Below are positions 1 to 6,836 of a DNA stretch of 64,000 bases, piece after piece. The translations under genes were made by a program, and so were the position numbers. The notes beneath the pieces were generated by a model. That model was not told the origin of the DNA and searched no databases. It saw nothing but the letters and a program-made list of their open reading frames with translations. Within the stretch, counting starts at the first letter, position 1. Each line of letters starts with the position of its first letter. The DNA lies in assembly GCF_002900365.1 (NCBI RefSeq), contig NZ_CP025979.1, positions 3,844,001-3,908,000 of the forward strand, read 5' to 3'. Source of the DNA: Escherichia marmotae (GTDB lineage Bacteria; Pseudomonadota; Gammaproteobacteria; Enterobacterales; Enterobacteriaceae).

Positions 1-1
1 T

Positions 2-283
2 ATCGGTTCACTGGTCGCGGATTTCCACCGTAACCTGCTGAAAGGCGGCATTTATCTCTATCCAAGCACCGCAAGTCACCCGGACGGTAAACTGCGTTTG
101 CTGTATGAATGCAACCCAATGGCATTCCTGGCGGAACAAGCAGGCGGTAAAGCGAGCGATGGCAAAGAGCGTATTCTGGATATCATCCCGGAAACCCTGC
201 ATCAGCGCCATTCGTTCTTCGTCGGCAATGACCATATGGTTGAAGATGTCGAACGCTTTATCCGTGAGTTCCCGGACGCGTAA
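2..283 (+). CDS. fbp: Fructose-1,6-bisphosphatase class 1, C-terminal part
   Basis: This is the last 93 codons of the gluconeogenic enzyme that hydrolyses fructose 1,6-bisphosphate to fructose 6-phosphate in the cytoplasm. The gene runs off the left edge, so the start is not visible. The frame from base 2 reads IGSLVADFHRNLLKGGIYLY and continues to a TAA at 281-283. The C-terminal end, with NPMAFLAEQAGG and the final EFPDA, matches E. coli Fbp as I know it. A strong intrinsic terminator follows within a few bases. The gene converges on the ytfQ-yjfF operon. Confidence 0.95.
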   Translation: MGSLVADFHRNLLKGGIYLYPSTASHPDGKLRLLYECNPMAFLAEQAGGKASDGKERILDIIPETLHQRHSFFVGNDHMVEDVERFIREFPDA

Positions 284-289
284 TGGTCT

Positions 290-318
290 AAAAACGCCGG
301 AGCAGTCCGGCGTTTTTG
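290..318 (+). terminator. Intrinsic terminator of fbp
   Basis: A perfect 10-bp stem (AAAACGCCGG at 291-300 with CCGGCGTTTT at 307-316) encloses a six-base loop. The 3' arm ends in a T run. It starts 7 bases after the fbp stop codon. The A run on the other side could make it act in both directions, for the leftward gene ending at 323. Confidence 0.9.
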
Positions 319-322
319 CGTT

Positions 323-838
323 TTAATTAACAAAAGTTAATTTGACGCGTTTAGAGACACGGAAATAGGGAACCCAGATAGCCAGATGAATGATATTTTT
401 CAGCACACCCCATGCGTCTGAAAGATCAATTGTGGCATGAAGAAATTGTACTGCTCCCCAGGTATCAGCAACATTCAATGCGAAGAGCGCCAGAAGAAGG
501 GCAATATAGTAGTGAGGAAGTTGGCGTTTCTTATTAAAAAACAAAAAAGTAGTATAACTCACCAACAGAAATATCGTGGCACATCCGACCACTTCCAGAT
601 AAAGCAGAGTTCTGAGCGGTTCTTCCTGACTGCCCTGAGCAAGCCCCCATGTTCGTACAAAAGAATAAATGCTCGAAATAATCACCAGCACTAAAGAAAT
701 AGCAGGTAAATACAGCCAACCTCCAATCCCCGTAAGCTTTTTATCAGCACAACCTTTACAATAATCGTCAGGTGGTAAAACAGCTACTCCACAACTTTTG
801 CATGTTGTACTTAAATCCTCGCCTTCCTTTGCCCACAT
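323..838 (-). CDS. DUF2569-like membrane protein with N-terminal zinc ribbon
   Basis: This predicted 171-residue protein has two CxxC pairs near the N terminus (Cys13, Cys16, Cys27, Cys30), typical of a small zinc ribbon. About four hydrophobic segments follow, the first beginning GWLYLPAISLVLVI. The GWLYLPA opening and the spacing resemble the DUF2569 family, whose function is unknown. I chose the ATG at 838 over a longer in-frame start at 1000. It has an AAGGA ribosome site seven bases upstream, whereas the longer start lies inside yjfF. The gene begins 26 bases after yjfF and is probably co-transcribed with the transporter operon. I do not recall a gene here in K-12, so it looks like an accessory insertion. 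Its function cannot be stated. Confidence 0.75.
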   Translation of the reverse strand: MWAKEGEDLSTTCKSCGVAVLPPDDYCKGCADKKLTGIGGWLYLPAISLVLVIISSIYSFVRTWGLAQGSQEEPLRTLLYLEVVGCATIFLLVSYTTFLFFNKKRQLPHYYIALLLALFALNVADTWGAVQFLHATIDLSDAWGVLKNIIHLAIWVPYFRVSKRVKLTFVN

Positions 839-864
839 AAAAATATCCTTGTATATCAGTAAAT

Positions 865-1869
865 TTATTCTTTTATTGTATTTTCCGGACTCACTCTTAT
901 TACTGGCGAACTCTGACGGTTCTCCCACAGCACCGTTAACCCACGCTGTAATGCAATGAAAATAAACAGCAAAATGCCGATGGCGATTTTCGTCCACCAT
1001 GAACTCATCGTGCCGTCAAAGTTTATGTAAGTCTGAATGAGTCCCTGAATCGCTACGCCAAAAAGCGTTCCTAATACTGTCCCAACACCGCCGCTTAAAA
1101 GTGTACCGCCAATCACCACGGAGGCGATAGCGTCCAGTTCCACACCTACGCCTGCCAGCGCGTATCCGGCCTGGGTGTAAATAGAGAAGACAATCCCCGC
1201 CAGTGTCGCCAGTCCGGTGGAGAGCATATAAATGCGAATAGTGGTGCTGCGAGTAGAAATTCCCATCAGGTTTGCCGAAGTCGCGTTGCCACCAATGGCA
1301 TATACCTGATTACCAAAACGGGTACGATGTGCAAGGAAAATACCAATAACCACCACCGCAAGCATCAGCAGTCCCATCGCGCTTAAGCGACCGCCGCCGG
1401 GGATTTTCCACGCCAGGCTTGAGAGCGTTTCATAAATGGGATGGTTAATCGGGATCGACTCTTCCGAAACGAGATAGCTGACGCCGCGCAAAAAGAACAT
1501 TCCTGCCAGGGTAATGATGAATGCCGGGATCTTCAGCGCGTCGATCAGAAGCCCCATAAATGCGCCGAAGGCACAGCCCATCACCAGTACCAGCGGGAAG
1601 GCCAATAGTGGCGAAAAGCCGAAGTCACCAATCACCTTTGCCAGAAACACGCCGGTAAAAGCGATCACCGAACCGACAGAAAGATCGATCCCACCGGAGA
1701 GGATCACAAAGGTCATGCCGACAGCGATGATCCCCAGAAAAGCGTTATCAGTCAGGATATTGCAGATCACCCGCGTGGAGGCAAAACCGGGAAACTGCGT
1801 CAGACAGTAGAGATAGCCCAACACAAAGACGCCGATGGTGATCATCAGTGGCAAGTTACGTTTTATCAC
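865..1869 (-). CDS. yjfF: Galactofuranose ABC transporter permease YjfF
   Basis: The product is an inner-membrane permease of the ribose/xylose (RbsC-like) family, 334 residues with about ten hydrophobic segments. The motif GGIDLSVGSV near residue 59 is the usual signature of these permeases. It should pair with YtfT to form the channel of the YtfQRT-YjfF importer, which takes up galactofuranose. The gene overlaps the end of ytfT by 14 bases, so the two are translationally coupled. The last residues (about SPENTIKE) differ from the K-12 ending I remember. That is what one expects if foreign DNA carrying the DUF2569 gene replaced the region just downstream. Confidence 0.92.
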   Translation of the reverse strand: MIKRNLPLMITIGVFVLGYLYCLTQFPGFASTRVICNILTDNAFLGIIAVGMTFVILSGGIDLSVGSVIAFTGVFLAKVIGDFGFSPLLAFPLVLVMGCAFGAFMGLLIDALKIPAFIITLAGMFFLRGVSYLVSEESIPINHPIYETLSSLAWKIPGGGRLSAMGLLMLAVVVIGIFLAHRTRFGNQVYAIGGNATSANLMGISTRSTTIRIYMLSTGLATLAGIVFSIYTQAGYALAGVGVELDAIASVVIGGTLLSGGVGTVLGTLFGVAIQGLIQTYINFDGTMSSWWTKIAIGILLFIFIALQRGLTVLWENRQSSPVIRVSPENTIKE

Positions 1870-2878
1870 GGCTACGCACTCCTTTAATCAGACTGATAAA
1901 GCGTTGCGACTGAACAATCAGCACGCAAAGCACCACCACCGCTTTCACCACCTGATTCATCTCCGGCGGAAAGCCCGAGAGCAAAATCCCGGTATTCATT
2001 CCCTGAATAATCAGCGCCCCCACCACCGAGAGCAGCAGGTTAAAGCGCCCGCCCATCAGTGATCCACCGCCGATCACCACCGCAAGAATGGCGTCCAGTT
2101 CCAGCCATAATCCAGCATTATTGGCGTCGGCACCGCGAATATCCGCCGCCACAATAATGCCCGCAATCGCCGCACACAGCCCGCTCAACACATAGGTGAG
2201 CATGACGATGATCCGCGTGTTCACTCCGGCATTTTTCGCTGCCCGAATGTTGATGCCAACAGCTTCAATAAACATCCCCAGCGCCGTTTTGCGAGCCAGC
2301 AACCAAAACAGAAGAAGTGTCAGCACTGCAATAATGACCGGCGTTGGCAGGAACAACAGCGATCCGCTGCCGAACCAGGAGAGATCCGGCGAGTTGAAAG
2401 TAACGATCTGTCCGGAGGTGATCAGTTGCGCCACGCCGCGCCCGGCAACCATCAGGATCAGAGTGGCGACAAACGGTTGAATTTTGAGGATCGCCACCAG
2501 AATGCCATTCCACAATCCAGCCAGAATGCCGGTGCCTAACGCACTGAGTAGCACAATCGGCACGCTATACCCCGCTACCGTCATCGCGGCCGTTGTAGCT
2601 CCGGCAATAGCCATCACCGCGCCTACGGAAAGATCGATGCCGCCAGTGGCGATCACCAGCGTCATGCCGATCGCCAGCAGCGCAACGGGAGCCGCGCGGT
2701 TAAGGATATCGATGGGACTCCCGAACAGACGCCCATCCTGAAGCACCACCTGCCAGAAATGCGGGGCGACCAGGCTATCGACCAGCAGCACCAGCAATAG
2801 CGCTGCCAGTTGCGGCATTCCCGTCGGCCAGCGAAAACGCCTTTTCGACGACGCGGTGTCAGGGAGAGATTGAGGCAT
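1856..2878 (-). CDS. ytfT: Galactofuranose ABC transporter permease YtfT
   Basis: This is the second permease of the galactofuranose importer, 340 residues and RbsC-like, with the motif GGIDLSVGAV. I use the ATG at 2878 (protein starting MPQSLPD), the start used for the K-12 protein, rather than an ATG eight codons upstream. The gene begins 13 bases after ytfR ends and overlaps yjfF at its 3' end. That tight packing marks one operon, ytfQ-ytfR-ytfT-yjfF, reading leftward. Confidence 0.93.
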   Translation of the reverse strand: MPQSLPDTASSKRRFRWPTGMPQLAALLLVLLVDSLVAPHFWQVVLQDGRLFGSPIDILNRAAPVALLAIGMTLVIATGGIDLSVGAVMAIAGATTAAMTVAGYSVPIVLLSALGTGILAGLWNGILVAILKIQPFVATLILMVAGRGVAQLITSGQIVTFNSPDLSWFGSGSLLFLPTPVIIAVLTLLLFWLLARKTALGMFIEAVGINIRAAKNAGVNTRIIVMLTYVLSGLCAAIAGIIVAADIRGADANNAGLWLELDAILAVVIGGGSLMGGRFNLLLSVVGALIIQGMNTGILLSGFPPEMNQVVKAVVVLCVLIVQSQRFISLIKGVRSRDKT

Positions 2879-2891
2879 CACACTGTTCTCC

Positions 2892-4394
2892 TTACGCCGC
2901 AATGGCGTTCATGATCGCCGGAACGGAAAGCTCTGCCAGCGGGCTCTCTGCCACTTGTTTACGATCACGCATGATGATCACCCGATCGGCATAGCCCACC
3001 AGTTCTTCCAGTTCCGAGGAGATCACCAGCAGTGCCAGACCATCGGCGCACAGCGTTTCAATCAGGCGGATGATCTCGGCGTGGGCACCAACGTCAATAC
3101 CGCGCGTTGGCTCGTCGAGAATTAGAAATTGCGGACGAGTCAGCAGCCAGCGTGAAAGCAACACTTTTTGTTGATTACCGCCAGAGAGGAACTCTATCGG
3201 CTGTTCCGTGGAAGGGGTGCGAATACCGAGCTGGCGGATAAATCGTTCTGCTATTTCCTGCTGTTCTTTGCGTGAAATCGGTCGCAGCCAGCCGCGCTGG
3301 GCTTGTAAGGCAAGGATGATATTTTCCCGTACCGAAGCGGCAGCAATAATGCCATCGGTTTTCCGGTCTTCCGGACAGAAACCAATACCCAGTACCGATG
3401 CATGATGCGGCGATCGCAGGGTTTGCGGTTTACCTTTGATCAACGCTGTGCCGCTGTCGGCGGGTTTGATACCGAAGATCACTTCCGCAGTTTCTGTACG
3501 TCCTGATCCCAGCAAACCTGCCAACCCGACGATCTCGCCGGGACGAATTTCCAGATCAAACGGCGCGATCGTCCCTTTCTTGCCGTAATTGTTAAACTCG
3601 GCAACAGGTTTGTCGCTCAACAATGTTCGCCCGGCACGCTGTAGCGCATGAGTGTCGAGTTCACGCCCCAGCATCATTTTCACCAGTTCGATCTGCGGAA
3701 GCTCGCGGGTTTCCCGACAGCCAACAAAGCTGCCGTTGCGTAAGACGGTGATCCGATCACTGACCTGGTATACCTGATCGAGAAAGTGAGTGACGAAGAT
3801 CAGGCTGACGCCGCGATCTCGAAGCTGGCGCATCAGGCCAAACAGTAGTTCCACTTCCTGGGTGTCGAGGCTGGCGGTGGGTTCATCAAGGATCAGCACT
3901 TTGGCGGAGAGATCGATGGCCCGGCAAATGGCGACGATTTGCTGCATTGCCACCGAAAAACGGTTGAGCGGTTCGCGCACGTCTAGGGAGAAACCGTAGG
4001 ATGCCATTAACCCGGTTGCGCGCTTTTCCATCTCTTTGCGCCGTAGCAAGCCGAAACGTTTGGGCTCACGGCCGATAAAGAGATTGTCGGCAACCGACAT
4101 ATTGGGTAACAGGTTGACTTCCTGGTAGACGGTGCCGATGCCAAGCTGTTGTGCATGGGCTGTGTTTTTCGGTGAGATGGCCTGGCCTTCCAGCCAGATT
4201 GTGCCGCGATCGGCATGGTAAACGCCGGTTAATGCTTTAATCAGCGTCGATTTTCCTGCCCCGTTTTCACCAAGCAGTGCCATAATTTCACCACGACGCA
4301 AGCTGAAGTCAACGTTATCTAACGCTTTGACGCCGGGGAAGAATTTGCTTAATCCTTCGGTACGGAGGATTTCCTGGTGTTGGTCGGTAGCCAT
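2892..4394 (-). CDS. ytfR: Galactofuranose ABC transporter ATP-binding protein YtfR
   Basis: This 500-residue cytoplasmic ATPase has two fused ABC domains, as in RbsA and MglA. The first has a Walker A motif GENGAGKST at residues 42-50. The second keeps the signature LSGGNQQK but has a degenerate P-loop (GLLGSGRTE), normal for this family. It powers galactofuranose uptake through YtfT/YjfF. The start at 4394 (MATDQHQ) gives the family length; the frame stays open upstream only because the REP repeat there has no stop. A REP-type repeat separates it from ytfQ, which often lets the binding-protein mRNA accumulate above the rest. Confidence 0.95.
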   Translation of the reverse strand: MATDQHQEILRTEGLSKFFPGVKALDNVDFSLRRGEIMALLGENGAGKSTLIKALTGVYHADRGTIWLEGQAISPKNTAHAQQLGIGTVYQEVNLLPNMSVADNLFIGREPKRFGLLRRKEMEKRATGLMASYGFSLDVREPLNRFSVAMQQIVAICRAIDLSAKVLILDEPTASLDTQEVELLFGLMRQLRDRGVSLIFVTHFLDQVYQVSDRITVLRNGSFVGCRETRELPQIELVKMMLGRELDTHALQRAGRTLLSDKPVAEFNNYGKKGTIAPFDLEIRPGEIVGLAGLLGSGRTETAEVIFGIKPADSGTALIKGKPQTLRSPHHASVLGIGFCPEDRKTDGIIAAASVRENIILALQAQRGWLRPISRKEQQEIAERFIRQLGIRTPSTEQPIEFLSGGNQQKVLLSRWLLTRPQFLILDEPTRGIDVGAHAEIIRLIETLCADGLALLVISSELEELVGYADRVIIMRDRKQVAESPLAELSVPAIMNAIAA

Positions 4395-4422
4395 AGCTCT
4401 CCCAGTGTAAAGCGGGCTCCTG

Positions 4423-4506
<84 letters not shown>

Positions 4507-4529
4507 CAGTCGGCATCGGTTTGTAGGCC

Positions 4530-5486
4530 TCAATACCCCATATTTTTCTTCTTCTCTAACTCTTCTTTTGCGGTATCAGGCAGATAAAGGGTGGACTTAG
4601 TCAGCGTCAGCTTTTCAGGCATGGTGCCGTCTTTCTTGTATTTCTCCAGCGCGTCGAAAGCTGGGCCTGCCATGTTTGGCGTCAGTTCAACACTGGCATT
4701 CGCTTCACCATCAATCATCGCTTTGTAGATATCCGGCACGCCGTCGATAGAGCCTGTCAGAATATCTTTGCCCGGCTTCAGACCCGCTTCTTTAATCGCC
4801 TGAATCGCGCCTATTACCATGTCGTCGTTATGGGCGTAAACCATGCAGATATTTTTGCCGTTGTTTTCCGCTTTGATAAAGCTCTCCATAACTTCTTTGC
4901 CTTTACTACGGGTGAAATCACCGGATTGCGAGCGGATAATTTTGATATTTGGCGCATTCTTAATAGCTTCGGCAAAACCTTTCTTACGGTCGATGGCAAC
5001 GCTCGCCCCAACGGTGCCTTGTAACTCAACCACGTTACACGGTTTACCGTTGACCTCTTTCACCAGCCAGTCACCAATCAACTTGCCTTCCAGAATGTTG
5101 TCAGCAGTAACGGTCGTCATATAGAGAGATTTGTCTTTCACATCGATGGAACGGTCGAGCAAAAAGACCGGAATTTCGGCATCTTTCGCCTCTTTTAATA
5201 CTGGTTCCCAGCCCGTCGCCACCACCGGAGCGATAAAGATCGCATCCACACCTTGTGCGACGAAGGAACGTACCGCTTTAATCTGGTTTTCCTGCTTTTG
5301 CTGACCATCGGCAATTTTTAGCGTGATACCGCGCTTTTCTGCCTCACTTTTCGCCACGTTGGTTTCTGCGGCACGCCTGCCGGACTCCGATCCGACCTGC
5401 GAAAATCCTACGGTTAAGGGAGCGGCCAATGCCATAGACGACATGGCTGCTGAGACCGCAGAGACTACAAGTAAGCGTTTCCACAT
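4530..5486 (-). CDS. ytfQ: Periplasmic galactofuranose-binding protein YtfQ
   Basis: This 318-residue solute-binding protein of the RbsB/LacI-fold family delivers galactofuranose to YtfRT-YjfF. A signal peptide is clear: the positively charged MWKRLL start, a hydrophobic core and an ALA-APLTVGFSQ cleavage region near residue 21. It is the first gene of the operon, as usual for the abundant binding protein. The 308-base gap to ppa upstream holds a LacI-family-type operator. Confidence 0.95.
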   Translation of the reverse strand: MWKRLLVVSAVSAAMSSMALAAPLTVGFSQVGSESGRRAAETNVAKSEAEKRGITLKIADGQQKQENQIKAVRSFVAQGVDAIFIAPVVATGWEPVLKEAKDAEIPVFLLDRSIDVKDKSLYMTTVTADNILEGKLIGDWLVKEVNGKPCNVVELQGTVGASVAIDRKKGFAEAIKNAPNIKIIRSQSGDFTRSKGKEVMESFIKAENNGKNICMVYAHNDDMVIGAIQAIKEAGLKPGKDILTGSIDGVPDIYKAMIDGEANASVELTPNMAGPAFDALEKYKKDGTMPEKLTLTKSTLYLPDTAKEELEKKKNMGY

Positions 5487-5615
5487 AGGGTTGTCCTCGT
5501 CGGGGTGATTATTATTGTTTAAAAGATGTTCGCGAAAAAACTATAGACAATCGGTCATGTAACAGATTGCGTTACTTCACACTTCAAAAAAGTAAATACA
5601 TCGTTAATCACAAGT

Positions 5616-5631
5616 TTGTAATCGCTTTCAT
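5616..5631. promoter_or_regulatory. LacI/GalR-family operator-like palindrome upstream of ytfQ
   Basis: TTGTAATCGCTTTCAT fits the GalR/GalS consensus GTGNAANCGNTTNCAC with two mismatches and has the central CG of LacI-family operators. It lies about 130 bases upstream of the ytfQ start and about 165 upstream of ppa. Control of a galactose-type importer by GalR or GalS would make sense. The site call is from pattern only. Confidence 0.5.
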
Positions 5632-5748
5632 CTCGCTATGAAAAATGCGGCTACGGTTATGGATTTTCCTGCTCTGTAAACCGTCTTAAAGCTGGCGAAA
5701 AAGGAAAAAGAGGACGAAAACAAGCGAAGACATTCGGCGCGAGTTGGC

Positions 5749-5754
5749 TATAAT
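5749..5754 (+). promoter_or_regulatory. -10 element of the ppa promoter
   Basis: A perfect TATAAT lies 40 bases before the ppa ATG in the context TTGGCTATAATACTCGG. The -35 region is weak (AAGACA-like, near 5727). The rest of the 5487-5794 gap is AT-rich and, apart from the operator at 5616, shows nothing else I can name. Confidence 0.7.
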
Positions 5755-5794
5755 ACTCGGCACTTGTTTGCCACATATTTTAAAGGAAACAGAC

Positions 5795-6325
5795 ATGAGC
5801 TTACTCAACGTCCCTGCGGGTAAAGATCTGCCGGAAGACATCTACGTTGTTATTGAGATCCCGGCTAACGCAGATCCGATCAAATACGAAATCGACAAAG
5901 AAAGCGGCGCACTGTTCGTTGACCGCTTCATGTCCACCGCAATGTTCTATCCATGCAACTACGGTTACATCAACCACACTCTGTCTCTGGATGGTGATCC
6001 GGTTGACGTACTGGTCCCGACTCCGTACCCGCTGCAGCCGGGTTCTGTGATCCGTTGCCGTCCGGTTGGCGTTCTGAAAATGACCGACGAAGCCGGTGAA
6101 GATGCAAAACTGATTGCGGTTCCGCACAGCAAGCTGAGCAAAGAATACGATCACATCAAAGACGTTAACGATCTGCCGGAACTGCTGAAAGCGCAGATCG
6201 CTCACTTCTTCGAGCACTACAAAGACCTCGAAAAAGGCAAGTGGGTGAAAGTTGAAGGTTGGGAAAACGCTGAAGCCGCTAAAGCTGAAATCGTTGCTTC
6301 CTTCGAGCGCGCAAAGAATAAATAA
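5795..6325 (+). CDS. ppa: Inorganic pyrophosphatase
   Basis: This essential cytoplasmic enzyme splits pyrophosphate to two phosphates and so pulls biosynthetic reactions forward. It has 176 residues, the full length of the family I soluble pyrophosphatase. The metal-binding signature DGDPVDVLV is at residues 66-74, with Asp66, Asp68 and Asp71. The ATG at 5795 has an AAGGA site upstream and gives the known N terminus MSLLNVPAGK; an in-frame ATG 17 codons earlier overlaps the promoter. In K-12 the next gene on this side is ytfP, but here an accessory PTS operon follows. Confidence 0.97.
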   Translation: MSLLNVPAGKDLPEDIYVVIEIPANADPIKYEIDKESGALFVDRFMSTAMFYPCNYGYINHTLSLDGDPVDVLVPTPYPLQPGSVIRCRPVGVLKMTDEAGEDAKLIAVPHSKLSKEYDHIKDVNDLPELLKAQIAHFFEHYKDLEKGKWVKVEGWENAEAAKAEIVASFERAKNK

Positions 6326-6332
6326 TTTCTTG

Positions 6333-6459
6333 TATACTCTAAATAATTCAAGTTGCAGGAAGGCGACAAGCGAGTGAATTCCCGGGCACCTACATAAGTA
6401 AGTGACTGGGGTGAGCGAACGCAGACACAGTACATGCAACTTGCAGCATGACGAGTATA
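6333..6459. repeat. RSA-like imperfect inverted repeat after ppa
   Basis: A 127-bp element begins TATACTCTAAATAATTCAAG and ends in the near-inverse GCATGACGAGTATA, with ACTTACATAAGT-like inner symmetry. I recognise it as one of the dispersed E. coli repeats, probably the RSA class. The name is from memory and is less certain than the repeat structure. Confidence 0.65.
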
Positions 6460-6466
6460 TCGTAAT

Positions 6467-6510
6467 AACCCTGAACACCGGGCTTCGGTTAGTAAGGGTT
6501 TTTATTTTAT
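6467..6510 (+). terminator. Probable terminator downstream of ppa
   Basis: AACCCT at 6467-6472 pairs with AGGGTT at 6495-6500, and TTTATTTTAT follows. A small inner CCG/CGG stem lies in the loop. The inner part also pairs with bases 6540-6555, giving a competing structure. Confidence 0.6.
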
Positions 6511-6555
6511 ATTGACACCTGTTTTGTCTTGCAAAAAACAACCGAACCCGGTGTT
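6474..6555. repeat. Spaced 16-17 bp inverted repeat in the ppa-PTS gap
   Basis: AACACCGGGCTTCGGTT at 6474-6490 is nearly the reverse complement of AACCGAACCCGGTGTT at 6540-6555, with one inserted base. The arms are 49 bases apart and flank the terminator T run. I do not recognise the element. It could be a mobile-element end, a long hairpin, or part of the boundary of the accessory operon. Confidence 0.5.
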
Positions 6556-6641
6556 GGTAAGGCACAAAGCCCTTCTTATCACATGAATGGTAGACACGTG
6601 TTTGGGTAAAACATAGAGGTTCACCTGAAACCGTCATAATT

Positions 6642-6663
6642 TCATTCAATGCAGATCACATTT
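6642..6663 (+). promoter_or_regulatory. Candidate CRP site of the PTS operon
   Basis: The right half AGATCACATTT matches the CRP consensus fully; the left half is weak. The centre at 6652.5 is about 60 bases before the predicted transcription start, the class I activation position. Glucose control of a beta-glucoside PTS operon is expected from known systems. Confidence 0.55.
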
Positions 6664-6677
6664 TTTCTCTATACCGA

Positions 6678-6706
6678 TTGAAAGACAACAACATCACTTA
6701 GATAAT
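6678..6706 (+). promoter_or_regulatory. Sigma70 promoter of the PTS operon
   Basis: TTGAAA at 6678-6683, a 17-base spacer and GATAAT at 6701-6706 form a good sigma70 promoter. The expected start near 6713 lies just before the antitermination leader. The operon therefore has its own promoter and does not depend on read-through from ppa. Confidence 0.7.
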
Positions 6707-6732
6707 CTGTCGAAATAACCCATTTCTATGAT

Positions 6733-6761
6733 GGCGTGCTACTGCGAAAGCAGGCAAGACC
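6733..6761 (+). promoter_or_regulatory. RAT site for a BglG/LicT-type antiterminator
   Basis: This 29-base segment contains TACTGCGAAAGCAGGCAAGA and has the GG...CTGC-loop-GCAGG...ACC layout of ribonucleic antiterminator (RAT) targets in bgl, sac and lic leaders. Its last six bases overlap the 5' arm of the terminator hairpin. A bound antiterminator would therefore block terminator folding. No antiterminator gene is visible in the window. Confidence 0.8.
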
Positions 6762-6816
6762 AAAATAGAAATGCTCTCCCGCCAAGGGGAGCATTTCTAT
6801 TTTGGTCTTTTTTTTT
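6756..6816 (+). terminator. Leader terminator of the PTS operon (antitermination target)
   Basis: A 24-bp stem pairs 6756-6780 with 6786-6809, with one bulged base and a GCCAA loop. An uninterrupted T run follows. It lies between the promoter at 6678-6706 and the PTS start codon at 6837, so transcription should stop here unless the overlapping RAT hairpin forms. Confidence 0.9.
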
Positions 6817-6836
6817 GCCTCAACCCAGGGAACACT

